NCBI GenBank assembly: GCA_016124335.1
Contig: WGNX01000009.1
Location: forward strand, 37,658-101,657
Direction: 5' to 3'
Source: Alphaproteobacteria bacterium
GTDB lineage: Bacteria > Pseudomonadota > Alphaproteobacteria > CACIAM-22H2
DNA: 64,000 nucleotides
The notes below the pieces were generated by a model. It searched no databases. It was not told the origin of the DNA and was given only the letters and a program-made list of their open reading frames with translations. Position 1 is the first letter of the stretch. Each line of letters starts with the position of its first letter. A program made the translations under genes and the position numbers. This document shows positions 28,268 through 37,635 of this stretch, one piece after another.

Positions 28268-28795
28268 ATGCGGAAAGTCGCGATCATGGGAATTCTGGCA
28301 AGCATCCTTTCCCTGCTCGGGTGCGACGAACTGGTGAAAAGCCAGGTCGTCTATTCGACCGGAACCGACGTGGGGCAGATGCTTCAGGGGGCCATGGCCG
28401 ACGGCCCCATTCTGGTCGAGGTCATGGGCGAAACGCTGGGCGCGGATTCCGCCGCGCTTGCCGTACGCGCCGTCAAGCTCCTGCGCGAGAACAATCCGCG
28501 CCCCTGGCTGGCATTCGAAGGCGATCGGGCCAAAACGGCGAGCGAATATCGCATCGTTTTCGTTTTTGACGCGCGCACCGTGCGCCAGCCCGATATTCCC
28601 GCCATCTGCGCGGGCCGGCCGCCGCGGTTCGAAAAAGATTCCGGTACACTTAACATTCACGCGGCTGTCTGCGGGCCGCGCGGGCCGGCGGTGGCGATAT
28701 GGGGTTGGATGAAACGCCCGCAAGGCATTGACGATCCAGCATTCGACCGTCTGCTGATACAGGTCGGTCAATCCGCCCTGCGCGGCAATACCTAA
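28268..28795 (+). CDS. Small putative inner-membrane lipoprotein, unknown function
   Basis: 175-residue protein. The N-terminus MRKVAIMGILASILSLLGC ends in a plausible lipobox (LLGC, C19), and D20 follows; Asp at +2 is a retention signal for the inner membrane in enterobacteria. The body is a mixed alpha/beta domain I do not recognise, with YRIVFVFDAR, a Cys pair (C115 region AICAGRPP and C134 region AAVCGPRG), and a W-rich AIWGWMKRP. It directly follows a YbjQ gene. Similar proteins are annotated as hypothetical. Confidence 0.7.
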   Translation: MRKVAIMGILASILSLLGCDELVKSQVVYSTGTDVGQMLQGAMADGPILVEVMGETLGADSAALAVRAVKLLRENNPRPWLAFEGDRAKTASEYRIVFVFDARTVRQPDIPAICAGRPPRFEKDSGTLNIHAAVCGPRGPAVAIWGWMKRPQGIDDPAFDRLLIQVGQSALRGNT

Positions 28796-28853
28796 TCCAA
28801 TCGAATTTTATCTTTAACTGTTCATAAAGGCCGCGGCCCCGATAAAGGGGTCG

Positions 28854-30584
28854 ATGATTCCAGCGGATAGCAAATCTTCCGGCAACGATTCGCACGCATT
28901 GGCCGCCGCACCCGACAGCGTGATCTTCGACGCGGTCGGCGATGCGCTCGTGGTCACCGATGCGACGCGCCAGATCGTGCGCGCGAACCGCGCCGCAGCC
29001 CGTCTGTTCGGGTGCCCTGCGCAAACGCTCGTCAATTCCGACCTCGCGCGGCTCGTGCCCAATGCCGCGGAACTGGGCGACCTCTGGCAGGCCGCCAGCG
29101 TGCCGCGGAATGCAGAAGTGCACGCGCTCAGCTATGACGGGCGCGCATTTCCGGCGACCCTGACCATCGGGGCGATGCCGGGGGGCGGCCATGTCGTCTG
29201 CATCCGCGACGTGACCGACATCGCCATCGCGCAACGCCAGCTCGTGAACCGGTCGCTTCGCGACGGGCTTACGGGCCTGCCGACGCGCGGGCTGTTTCTC
29301 GAGCAGGTCGACCATGCGCTCGCGCGCCGTCGCGCCGGGAACGCGACCGGCGAAGTCGCCGTGGTGTGCCTCGGGATCGACAGGTTCAAGCTCGTCAACG
29401 ATTCGCTGGGATATCCGGCCGGCGACGAGCTTCTTGCCGAAACGGCCGGGCGCATGGCCGCCGAACTCGGGCCCGGCGTGCCGATCGCGCGGCTGGGCGG
29501 CGACGAATTCGGGATTCTGGTCGACGGCGTCGGCCGCAAGGGCGAAGCGGTCGTGGCCGCAGAGCGCGCACTCGGAATCTTTTCGAACGCATTCGCGATC
29601 GCGGAACGCTCGCTGCTCGTCGGCGCGTCGCTGGGCATCGCATTCGCGGCACCCGAGGACGATCTTGCCGCGCAGACGCTGCTTTCCAATGCCGACGTAT
29701 CGATGCATCGCGCGAAGAAGGCGGGCGGCGGCCGCATCGAGATCTTCGAGCCGGCCCGTCACGGCGAAGCGCTGGGCCTTCTCGAGATCGAATTGGCGCT
29801 GCGCGACGCGCTGCAGCGCGGCGAATTCGAACTGGCCTATCAGCCGATCCTCGACATGCAACGCGGCAGCCTGCGCGGGGTCGAGGCGCTGCTGCGCTGG
29901 AACCGCGAGAACGGCGCCAGCGTGCCGCCGTCGATTTTCATACCGATTGCGGAAAAGTCCGGCCTGATCGTCCAGATCGGCGAATGGGTCATGCGGCGCG
30001 CGTGCGCCCAGATGAAGGTGTGGCGCGACCGCTACGGTGCGGCGGCACCGGAATATGTCGCGGTCAACCTCTCCGCCAAGCAGATCGACCGCACGGACGT
30101 GCCGGCCCTGGTGCGCCGGGTGCTGGCCGATACCGGGCTCGACGCGCGTCATCTCGAACTCGAATTGACCGAATCGACGGTTGTCGAGAACCCGGCCGTG
30201 GGACAGAGCGTGCTTCAGGAAGTGGTGGCACTGGGCGTTTCGCTGGCCATCGACGATTTCGGTACCGGGCAGTCCGCGCTTTCGCTGTTGCCGCGCCTTC
30301 CGCTCGCCAAGCTCAAGATCGACCGTTCGTTCGTCGCGCGCATGGACGTCGAATCGGAAAGCTTCGAAATCGTCCGCCTGATCGTCAGCCTCGCGCAGGC
30401 ATTGGGCATGCGGACGGTTGCGGAAGGCATCGAGCGCGAAAGCCAGATCAAGCTGCTGCGCAGCCTCGGCTGTGCGCACGGCCAAGGTTATTTCTTCCAC
30501 CGGCCGATGCCGGCTTCGGGGATCGAGCGTCTTTGTGCCAGCCCGACCCCGACGCCCAACCGCTCGATTGCGGCCGCCGACTAA
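28854..30584 (+). CDS. PAS-GGDEF-EAL cyclic-di-GMP protein
   Basis: 576 residues: an N-terminal PAS domain (about 20-125), a GGDEF domain with an intact active site (RLGGDEFGI, 215-219) and an EAL domain with EALLRW (E344), ELTESTVVE, DDFGTGQSAL and KIDRSFV. Both catalytic centres look complete, so it may both make and break cyclic di-GMP, with the PAS domain shifting the balance. It has no membrane segment. It stands alone between the lipoprotein gene and a convergent permease gene, which it overlaps by four bases. No I-site RxxD is evident before GGDEF. Confidence 0.92.
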   Translation: MIPADSKSSGNDSHALAAAPDSVIFDAVGDALVVTDATRQIVRANRAAARLFGCPAQTLVNSDLARLVPNAAELGDLWQAASVPRNAEVHALSYDGRAFPATLTIGAMPGGGHVVCIRDVTDIAIAQRQLVNRSLRDGLTGLPTRGLFLEQVDHALARRRAGNATGEVAVVCLGIDRFKLVNDSLGYPAGDELLAETAGRMAAELGPGVPIARLGGDEFGILVDGVGRKGEAVVAAERALGIFSNAFAIAERSLLVGASLGIAFAAPEDDLAAQTLLSNADVSMHRAKKAGGGRIEIFEPARHGEALGLLEIELALRDALQRGEFELAYQPILDMQRGSLRGVEALLRWNRENGASVPPSIFIPIAEKSGLIVQIGEWVMRRACAQMKVWRDRYGAAAPEYVAVNLSAKQIDRTDVPALVRRVLADTGLDARHLELELTESTVVENPAVGQSVLQEVVALGVSLAIDDFGTGQSALSLLPRLPLAKLKIDRSFVARMDVESESFEIVRLIVSLAQALGMRTVAEGIERESQIKLLRSLGCAHGQGYFFHRPMPASGIERLCASPTPTPNRSIAAAD

Positions 30585-31447
30585 CGAAAAAGAACGTCCT
30601 TCGACGCAAGCAGCGCGCCACCGACGATGAGCGCACACGCGACGCCCAGTGCCGTGCTTGCATTCCCGGCTCCCGCCGCGAGCAGAAGGCCGGTCGAAAG
30701 CAGCGGCGTCAGGTACGAGGCGGCGCCGAGGGCCTTGATGTCGCCCTTCTTCATCCCGATGTCCCACAGGAAGAATGCAAGACCGACGGGGCCGATGCCC
30801 AGCGCCAGAAGTGCGGCCCATTGGCCGGCATTCCCGGCATAGGGTGCCTCGAAAGCGAGATGGCAGAGACTGGCGAGCGCCGAAGTGCCCGCGCAGAAGC
30901 CGGCGACGGTATCCGTCGGAACGTCGCCGAAGCGGCGCGAAAGCACCGAATAGCTCGACCAGATGATCGCGGCCCCCGCGGCACATGCATAGCCGGCGAC
31001 ATGCGCGGGCGTCATCTCGCCCGAACCCGCCCCGGCACCGACGATCAGCACGCAGCCCGCCAGCCCCGCCATGGCACCCGCAAGATGGAACCAGCGCAGA
31101 TGTTCGCCCGGCAGCAGGCCCGAGAACAGGACGATCAGCAGCGGCCAAAGATAGTTGAGCAGGTTCGCTTCCACCGGCGGTGCGAGCGAAAGGGCCGCGA
31201 AGTAGCAGGCGTGATAGCCGAACAGGCCGTAGAGGCCGAGTGCCCAGACTTGCGGACGCTGGCGCCAGGCCGCGAACAACGGCTCGCCGCGGACGGCGCG
31301 CTTGGCCAATCCCAGCAAAGCGGCGATCGCAAACGTGACGGCGCATCCCAGAAACGGCGGTGGTGCCGCCAGCGACGTCAGGACGGCAAGCGACGACCAC
31401 AACGCGATGGCACCAAGACCGATGAATGTCGCCGCACGGACGGACAC
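30581..31447 (-). CDS. EamA/DMT family permease
   Basis: 288-residue membrane protein with ten predicted helices in two EamA repeats (LGLYGLFGYHACYFAALSLAPPVEANLLNYLWPLLIV in repeat 1; GAAIIWSSYSVLSRRFGDV and LGIGPVGLAFFLWDIGMKKGDIK in repeat 2). The sequence resembles the YddG aromatic amino acid exporter group, which is a loose guide to substrate. It opens with GTG. It lies just past the terminator of the pha operon and converges with the GGDEF-EAL gene. Confidence 0.88.
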   Translation of the reverse strand: MSVRAATFIGLGAIALWSSLAVLTSLAAPPPFLGCAVTFAIAALLGLAKRAVRGEPLFAAWRQRPQVWALGLYGLFGYHACYFAALSLAPPVEANLLNYLWPLLIVLFSGLLPGEHLRWFHLAGAMAGLAGCVLIVGAGAGSGEMTPAHVAGYACAAGAAIIWSSYSVLSRRFGDVPTDTVAGFCAGTSALASLCHLAFEAPYAGNAGQWAALLALGIGPVGLAFFLWDIGMKKGDIKALGAASYLTPLLSTGLLLAAGAGNASTALGVACALIVGGALLASKDVLFR

Positions 31448-31472
31448 GCGAATTTCTCCGGACGAAACGAAA

Positions 31473-31501
31473 AAGGCCCCCGGATTTCGGCCGGGGGCCT
31501 T
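31473..31501 (-). terminator. Terminator of the pha operon
   Basis: Perfect 11-bp inverted repeat (31473-31483 and 31491-31501) with a 7-base loop, 25 bases beyond the phaB stop. On the minus strand the stem runs into CCTTTTTCGTTTCG. It separates phaB from the downstream permease gene. Confidence 0.9.
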
Positions 31502-31526
31502 CCTCTAGCCGGTTGATGCCGCGGCA

Positions 31527-32252
31527 TCAATACATGTGCTGACCGCCATTGATCGACATGGTCGAACCCGTGACGAAGCCGCCATCGTCGGAGACAAGAA
31601 AAAGCACGCCGCGCGCGATTTCCGACGCCTTGCCGAGACGGCCGACCGGAATGCGCGCGACGATCTTTTCAAGCACGTTGGGCGGCACGGCGCGCACCAT
31701 GTCGGTGTCGATATAGCCGGGCGCGATCGCGTTGACCGTAATTCCTGCCGCCGCCCCTTCCTGCGCCAGCGCCTTCGTGAAGCCATGGATGCCCGACTTG
31801 GCGGCCGCGTAATTGACCTGGCCGTACTGGCCGGCCTGGCCGTTGACCGAGCCGATATTGACGATGCGGCCGAACTTGCGCGCGCGCATGCCCTCGATCA
31901 CGGCGCGGCTCATGTTGAAGCACGAGCCGAGATTGGTCTGGATGACCGCATCCCACTGCTCGAACGTCATCTTGTGCATCGTGCCGTCGCGCGTGATGCC
32001 CGCGTTGTTGACGAGGATGTCGACGGGGCCGAGCTTGGCTTCGACGTCCTTCACGCCGGCGACGCACGCCTCGTATTTCGAGACGTCCCATTTGAACGAC
32101 GGGATTCCGGTGCGCTTGGTGAATTCCTGCGCGGCCGAATCGTTGCCGCCGTAATTCGCCGCGACCTTGTATCCCGCATCGCGAAGCCCCACGCAGATCG
32201 CCTCGCCGATCCCGCGCGTGCCGCCCGTCACGATCGCCACTCTGCTCGCCAT
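31527..32252 (-). CDS. phaB: Acetoacetyl-CoA reductase
   Basis: 241-residue short-chain dehydrogenase that reduces acetoacetyl-CoA to (R)-3-hydroxybutyryl-CoA, the monomer for PHB. It shows TGGTRGIGEAI for NADPH, NNAGITRDGTMHKM, a catalytic Ser in NIGSVNGQ and YxxxK in VNYAAAKSG, and the PhaB C-terminus VTGSTMSINGGQHMY. The context phaE-phaC-phaA-phaB and the late residues distinguish it from FabG. It is 54 bases after phaA and is followed by a terminator. Confidence 0.95.
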   Translation of the reverse strand: MASRVAIVTGGTRGIGEAICVGLRDAGYKVAANYGGNDSAAQEFTKRTGIPSFKWDVSKYEACVAGVKDVEAKLGPVDILVNNAGITRDGTMHKMTFEQWDAVIQTNLGSCFNMSRAVIEGMRARKFGRIVNIGSVNGQAGQYGQVNYAAAKSGIHGFTKALAQEGAAAGITVNAIAPGYIDTDMVRAVPPNVLEKIVARIPVGRLGKASEIARGVLFLVSDDGGFVTGSTMSINGGQHMY

Positions 32253-32306
32253 GCGCCTTCTCCCTGTTCCGCGTTCTTTCTGTTTCGTCCGCTGCCGATT
32301 TTGCGG

Positions 32307-33479
<1,173 letters not shown>

Positions 33480-33522
33480 TTGTCTCTCCCGTTATTGGAA
33501 TTCGGTTGAATTTCGTCGAAGT

Positions 33523-34815
33523 CTACGCGCGCGCGCGCGGGCCCGGCAAGCGCCCCAGCCAGGCGACAAGCGGTTCCCAGACCTCTTCCTTCGCGCGGCT
33601 GCCGACGACAAGTCCGATATGGCCCAGATTCCGCTCCATCGCCTCGACGCGCTTCATGCGCTTTGCAAGTGCACGTGCACTCGCGGGAGGCACAATGCGG
33701 TCCTGCCCAGGAACGATGCAGAGCGAAGGCAGGTCGATCGCCTGCGGCAAGATGGCGCGACCGGAAAGCGTCCAGCGACCTGCGGCCGGCAGGTTCTCCG
33801 TGTACCAGCCGATCAGCGTTTCGCGCGCGACCGGTGCCGACAGCGGCACGCCGTCATTGAGCCAGTCCTCGAGCGCCACGAATCCACGCATGCGTGCGCC
33901 AGCCGGATCGACATTCGCAAGGTTGCGGAACTTGCGCGCCGCCATGAAGGGATCGAGTGCCGCAAACATCGCCTGAAGGACGTCGACGGGAAGTTCGCCC
34001 GCCGCCTCGATCCAGGGCCACCACGGCGTCATCGCATCGCCGATGCCAAGCGCCAGGTCCGTGCGTTCGGTATGGAAGTCCCAGGGCGTGGCCAGCAGCA
34101 CGAGGCCGGAGATGCGCGACTGGTGCTTTGCGGCAAGTCCTAGCGCCAGCAATCCGCCCATACAGTAGCCGAGTACGGCCGGCCGTTGCGCACCGGCGCG
34201 TTCGGCTGCCGCAAGCGCGCCCGCAAGCCGCCCGTCGACATAAGTGGAAAGCCCGAACTTCCGCTCGGCTTCGCCCGGCGCATCCCAATCCACCAGGAAT
34301 GGCCTGAAGCCACGGGCCGCGAGGTAGCGCGCGAAGGAATTCCCTTCGTCGAGATCGAGGATATAGGCTCGGTTGACGAGCGAGGGGACAAGAAGGACGG
34401 CCGGCGCATCCTTCGGCGCATCGGGCGCGTAGTCGACCAGGCGTGTCGTGCCCTCGCACCAGATCGCGGGCGGCGACGCCAAGCCCCGGCGCCACGGATG
34501 ATGGCGGTAGCGCGTCAGGCCTTCGTGGAAATCGGCAAGCCGCGTCTTGATTTCGCGGCCGAGTGCCTCACGGAACGCCGGTTCCGGGTGCCTTGCGAGT
34601 TCGTTTTCGAGGCTTGCGGCCCGTTCCTTGAGGCTCGGGTGCCACGCCAGCCCCGGCAGGCGCACCGGTGCGGGCGACCCTTTCTTCGAGAACGGCAAGG
34701 CGGCGGCGCAGCTCAGCCAGCTCATCGCCGCGATCGCCACGTGCAGCGCCAGCGGGCGCGGACCGATCCGCGCCGGCACCGGTCGCGTGCTTGAAGAATT
34801 CGGCGAAGGGCCCAT
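33523..34815 (-). CDS. phaC: Polyhydroxyalkanoate synthase, PhaC-like catalytic subunit
   Basis: Alpha/beta hydrolase-fold PHA synthase of 430 residues from the ATG at 34815. The catalytic residues are C218 in the lipase-like box GYCMGG, D372 in PGQDRIV and H399 in NLGHIGL. The LVVLLVPSLVNRAYILDL-type segment and LVDWDAPGEAERKFGL are PhaC hallmarks. The N-terminus (PRPLALHVAIAAMSW) resembles homologues I recall, which argues for a start inside phaE: the two reading frames overlap by 248 bases. GTG at codon 13 or ATG at codon 31 are shorter options but still overlap by 150 bases or more. It joins 3-hydroxyacyl-CoA units into polymer at the granule surface. Confidence 0.9.
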   Translation of the reverse strand: MGPSPNSSSTRPVPARIGPRPLALHVAIAAMSWLSCAAALPFSKKGSPAPVRLPGLAWHPSLKERAASLENELARHPEPAFREALGREIKTRLADFHEGLTRYRHHPWRRGLASPPAIWCEGTTRLVDYAPDAPKDAPAVLLVPSLVNRAYILDLDEGNSFARYLAARGFRPFLVDWDAPGEAERKFGLSTYVDGRLAGALAAAERAGAQRPAVLGYCMGGLLALGLAAKHQSRISGLVLLATPWDFHTERTDLALGIGDAMTPWWPWIEAAGELPVDVLQAMFAALDPFMAARKFRNLANVDPAGARMRGFVALEDWLNDGVPLSAPVARETLIGWYTENLPAAGRWTLSGRAILPQAIDLPSLCIVPGQDRIVPPASARALAKRMKRVEAMERNLGHIGLVVGSRAKEEVWEPLVAWLGRLPGPRARA

Positions 34816-35035
34816 CGGCCATCACATTCGCACCCGCCCCACCGCCCTTCAACCCTTCGGCGGCGGCGGCCCAGATCCCGGCAAATCCGGCAGGCCCGAG
34901 CGTGGCCCAGAGCTGGGCATACCGGCCAAGCGTCCGCGCGACCTCGGGATCGGCAGACGTCGCCGCGATCTGCTCCTGCCAGAGGTCGAGATAGCGCCGC
35001 GCGAGATCATCGAGATTTGGCGGTTCGGCCGACAT
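34568..35035 (-). CDS. phaE: PHA synthase small subunit-like protein (PhaE/PhaR type)
   Basis: 155-residue helical protein. It starts LDDLARRYLDLWQEQIAA and has a middle segment with WATLGPAGFAGIW, then a short coiled coil (DELAELRRRLAVLEERVA, about 104-121) and a basic tail (RKPRKRTRK). This is the layout of partner subunits of class III/IV synthases, here much shorter than the roughly 320-residue PhaE of class III. It is the first gene of the operon, divergent from phaR, and its 3' third overlaps phaC out of frame. The class assignment rests on context and general features, not strong similarity. Confidence 0.72.
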   Translation of the reverse strand: MSAEPPNLDDLARRYLDLWQEQIAATSADPEVARTLGRYAQLWATLGPAGFAGIWAAAAEGLKGGGAGANVMADGPFAEFFKHATGAGADRSAPAGAARGDRGDELAELRRRLAVLEERVARTGAPAGAGVAPEPQGTGRKPRKRTRKAPGTGVP

Positions 35036-35063
35036 TCGCGACCGAGCCTAGCCGAGACCGGGG

Positions 35064-35089
35064 GGGTAAAATACGGTAATATTTTACCC
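35064..35089. promoter_or_regulatory. Inverted repeat in the phaE/phaR divergent promoter region
   Basis: Perfect 10-bp arms GGGTAAAATA (35064-35073) and TATTTTACCC (35080-35089) around CGGTAA, in the 110-base gap between divergent phaE and phaR. It cannot be a terminator because both flanking genes run away from it. It is the best operator candidate for PhaR or another regulator of the locus, and its A+T-rich arms may also overlap promoter elements. Confidence 0.65.
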
Positions 35090-35145
35090 TCTGCCGATTT
35101 AGTGTGCGCTTGCGAGATCGGGCATCGCCATGCGAGTTTAAGTCC

Positions 35146-35793
35146 ATGAGCGATACCGCAAACGTGCCTCCCGCCGCCGACGTCCCGCCCTCGGGCGATT
35201 CCGGCAAAGAGCCCGTCAAGATCAAGAAATATGCGAACCGGCGCCTCTACAACACGGCGACGTCGAGCTACGTGACCCTCGACCATCTCTGCCAGATGGT
35301 GAAGCAGGGGACCGATTTCGTGGTCCACGACGCGAAGACCGGCGAGGACATCACGCGCAGCGTGCTCACCCAGATCATTGTCGAGGAAGAGAGCAAGGGC
35401 GGGCAGAACATGCTGCCGGTGACCTTCCTGCGCCAGCTGATCTCGTTCTACGGCGACAACCTGCAGGCGCTCGTGCCGCGCTATCTCGAGAATTCGATGT
35501 CCGCGTTCTCGCGCAATCAGGAACAGATGCGCACCGCCATGCAGCAGGCCTTCGGCGGCATGTTCCCGTTCGGCGCGCCGATGGGAACGATGGAAGAGAT
35601 CGGCAAGCAGAACATGGCGATGCTTCAGAACGCCATGAAGATGTGGGCGCCCTTCGGCTTCGAAGGTGCGGCCAAGCCTGCGCCCGGCGAAAGCGCACCG
35701 GCGGCCGAACAGGGCGGGGAATCGCTCGACGAGCTGCGCAAGCAGCTCGAGGCGATGCAGTCCCGCCTTTCGGAACTCTCGAAGAAGCCCTGA
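35146..35793 (+). CDS. phaR: PHA synthesis repressor
   Basis: 215-residue regulator with the PHB/PHA accumulation DNA-binding domain at about 25-85 (VKIKKYANRRLYNTATSSYVT, FVVHDAKTGEDITRSVLTQII), then a helical region. Met-rich and Phe-rich segments (QQAFGGMFPFGAPMGT) suggest polymer or phasin-like contact, and the C-terminal helix is LDELRKQLEAMQSRLSEL. In Paracoccus and Cupriavidus, PhaR represses phasin and its own gene until nascent PHA titrates it. It is divergent from the phaECAB operon across the inverted repeat at 35064-35089. Confidence 0.93.
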   Translation: MSDTANVPPAADVPPSGDSGKEPVKIKKYANRRLYNTATSSYVTLDHLCQMVKQGTDFVVHDAKTGEDITRSVLTQIIVEEESKGGQNMLPVTFLRQLISFYGDNLQALVPRYLENSMSAFSRNQEQMRTAMQQAFGGMFPFGAPMGTMEEIGKQNMAMLQNAMKMWAPFGFEGAAKPAPGESAPAAEQGGESLDELRKQLEAMQSRLSELSKKP

Positions 35794-35794
35794 A

Positions 35795-36046
35795 CTAGAT
35801 TTCCAGCGCCGCGCGGTAGAGATCGAGAAGCTCGTCCTGCTCCTTGCGGTCGGGCTCTTCCATTTTGCGCAGCTTGATCACCTGACGCATGATCTTGGTG
35901 TCGAACCCGTTGCCCTTGGCCTCGGCATAGACCTCGCGGATGTCGGTCGCGAGATCGGCCTTCTCGGTCTCCAGACGCTCGATGCGTTCGACGAACGACC
36001 GCAGTTTCGCCGCTGCAATGCCGCCCGTATCGCCGCCGTCCGCCAT
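35795..36046 (-). CDS. gapR: GapR (DUF2312) nucleoid-associated protein
   Basis: 83-residue helical protein of the DUF2312 family: AAAKLRSFVERIERLETEKADL, then DIREVYAEAKGNGFDTKIMRQVIKLRKM, and DELLDLYRAAL. In Caulobacter GapR clamps overtwisted A+T-rich DNA ahead of replication and transcription forks and stimulates topoisomerases. It converges with phaR one base apart, and no terminator is seen between them. Confidence 0.93.
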   Translation of the reverse strand: MADGGDTGGIAAAKLRSFVERIERLETEKADLATDIREVYAEAKGNGFDTKIMRQVIKLRKMEEPDRKEQDELLDLYRAALEI

Positions 36047-36154
36047 GTTTCCGTCTCCGCGCTGAACCCGATTGAAGGTGCGCGAAGCTAGCCGTGTGCG
36101 CGCGCGGCGACCAGACGAAATCGCAAGGCGCTGTGGATAAGGTGCAAAACGGGG

Positions 36155-36448
36155 CTAATGCTTGTGCGAAGCCGCGAATTTCGCCTTCTGGTCGGCACTC
36201 GCCTCGTTCTGGTACTTCGCCTTCCACTCGTCGTAGGGCATGCCGTAGACGATCTTGCGGGCTTCGGGGTCGGTGAGCGCCACGCCCTTTTCCTGGGCGG
36301 CGGCCAGATACCATTTCGACAGGCAATTCCGGCAGAAACCGGCGAGATTCATCAGGTCGATGTTCTGAACGTCGGTGCGCTCGCGCAGGTGATCGACGAG
36401 GCGCCGGAACGCGGCGGCTTCCAGTTCGGTGCGGGTCTTGTCGTCCAT
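36155..36448 (-). CDS. DUF1244 family protein
   Basis: 97-residue protein of the DUF1244 family, found in proteobacteria and lacking a known role. It has a helical start (TRTELEAAAFRRLVDHLRER), then DVQNIDLMNLAGFCRNCLSKW with the conserved FCRNC cysteine pair and YGMPYDEWKAKYQ. The ATG has a strong GGAGG site. It sits between gapR and the YbdK-type ligase on the same strand with gaps of 108 and 41 bases. The CxxC-like pair could bind metal; that is a guess. Confidence 0.9.
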   Translation of the reverse strand: MDDKTRTELEAAAFRRLVDHLRERTDVQNIDLMNLAGFCRNCLSKWYLAAAQEKGVALTDPEARKIVYGMPYDEWKAKYQNEASADQKAKFAASHKH

Positions 36449-36489
36449 GTCGCCCTCCTGCGCGCAAATATAGGGCGGTCGGGGCAGCG

Positions 36490-37635
36490 CTACAAACCCT
36501 CGACGGTCTCGGCGGCAAGCCCGTCGACGACGGCTTTCAGCGCGTCGCCCCGATCCGCCCCGGCCGCGATCGCCTTCGCATAGGTCGCCCGCTGGCGGTG
36601 GGCGGAGGTGCCGCGCGCCAAGATCCGTCGCGTGTTCCCGATTTCGGCCACGCACCCGAGGCGTTCGGCATCGGGTTGCACGAGTTCGATCAGTTCTTCG
36701 AGCAGATCGGCATACGCGACGATTTCGCCCTTGCCGAAATCGGCAAGGCCGCTGTCGAAGCCGTAACGCTGCGCACGCCAGCGGTTTTCCTTCACGAGCA
36801 TGTTCGGATAGATACGCCAGCGCTGGTTCTGCCGCTTGAGCCGCCACAGCATCGACAGGATGCACTGGTAGAGCGCCGCGATGGCGATCGCATCGTCGAG
36901 ATAGGGGCACATGTCGGTGATGCGCATCTCAAGCGTGGGAAAGCGCACCGACGGGCGCACGTCCCACCACAGCTTCGAGGCATCTTCGATCAGCCCCGCC
37001 TTCACCAGCCGGTCGAGCTGGCGGCGGTATTCGCCGTAGCTTTCGAAGTGGTCCGGCGGACCGGTGCGCGGCAGTTCGTTGAAGATCGCCACGCGATAGC
37101 TGGCAAGCCCCGAATCCTCGCCCTGCCAGAAAGGCGAGGATGTCGACAGCGCCAGCAGGTGCGGCAGGAAATAGCCGACCTGGTTCATCAGGTCGATGCG
37201 CAGCTCGTCGTCCTCGATGCCGACATGCACGTGCAGCCCGCAGATGACCAGCCGCCGCCCGACACCCTGAAGATCGCGTTCGAGCGCCCGGTAGCGGTCC
37301 TTGTCGGTCGCCCCTACGCCGCGCCAAAGCGCGAAGGGGTGTGTCGCGGCGGCAATCGGTGCAAGCCCGTGCGCGCCCGCGATATCCGCCACGGCTCTTC
37401 GCAGGCGCGCAAGGTCGTCACGCGCCTCGCGCGCGGTCCGGCACACGCGGGTCTGCACTTCGATCTGAGCCCGCAGGAATTCCGGGCTCGCCTGCCCGGC
37501 CTGCCCCTGCGCCGCAAGTTTCGCCTCGACCTGCGCGATCAGGTCGACCGGCGGGTCGCGCGCGATGTCGCGCGTCGTCCGGTCGACGAGGAGGTATTCT
37601 TCCTCGACGCCCAGCGTGAAGGCCGGTTCGCTCAC
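36490..37635 (-). CDS. Carboxylate-amine ligase, YbdK/GCS2 family
   Basis: 381-residue ATP-dependent ligase of the glutamate-cysteine ligase type 2 family. It opens with GTG overlapping the upstream stop (GTGA, 37632-37635) and reads LGVEEEYLLVD. It contains VQTRVCRTARE, GLHVHVGIEDDELRIDLMN and PTLEMRITDMCP, all typical of YbdK. YbdK-like enzymes show weak gamma-glutamylcysteine ligase activity, and the true product is generally unknown. Coupling with an N-formylglutamate amidohydrolase is a recurrent arrangement in this group and suggests a shared glutamyl compound. Confidence 0.9.
   Translation of the reverse strand: MSEPAFTLGVEEEYLLVDRTTRDIARDPPVDLIAQVEAKLAAQGQAGQASPEFLRAQIEVQTRVCRTAREARDDLARLRRAVADIAGAHGLAPIAAATHPFALWRGVGATDKDRYRALERDLQGVGRRLVICGLHVHVGIEDDELRIDLMNQVGYFLPHLLALSTSSPFWQGEDSGLASYRVAIFNELPRTGPPDHFESYGEYRRQLDRLVKAGLIEDASKLWWDVRPSVRFPTLEMRITDMCPYLDDAIAIAALYQCILSMLWRLKRQNQRWRIYPNMLVKENRWRAQRYGFDSGLADFGKGEIVAYADLLEELIELVQPDAERLGCVAEIGNTRRILARGTSAHRQRATYAKAIAAGADRGDALKAVVDGLAAETVEGL

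Noticed and set aside
33523..33540. Alternating CG run at the end of phaC.
   Set aside because: It is coding (Ala/Arg codons at the C-terminus) and short; similar runs occur elsewhere in the window, for example near 49165-49178.
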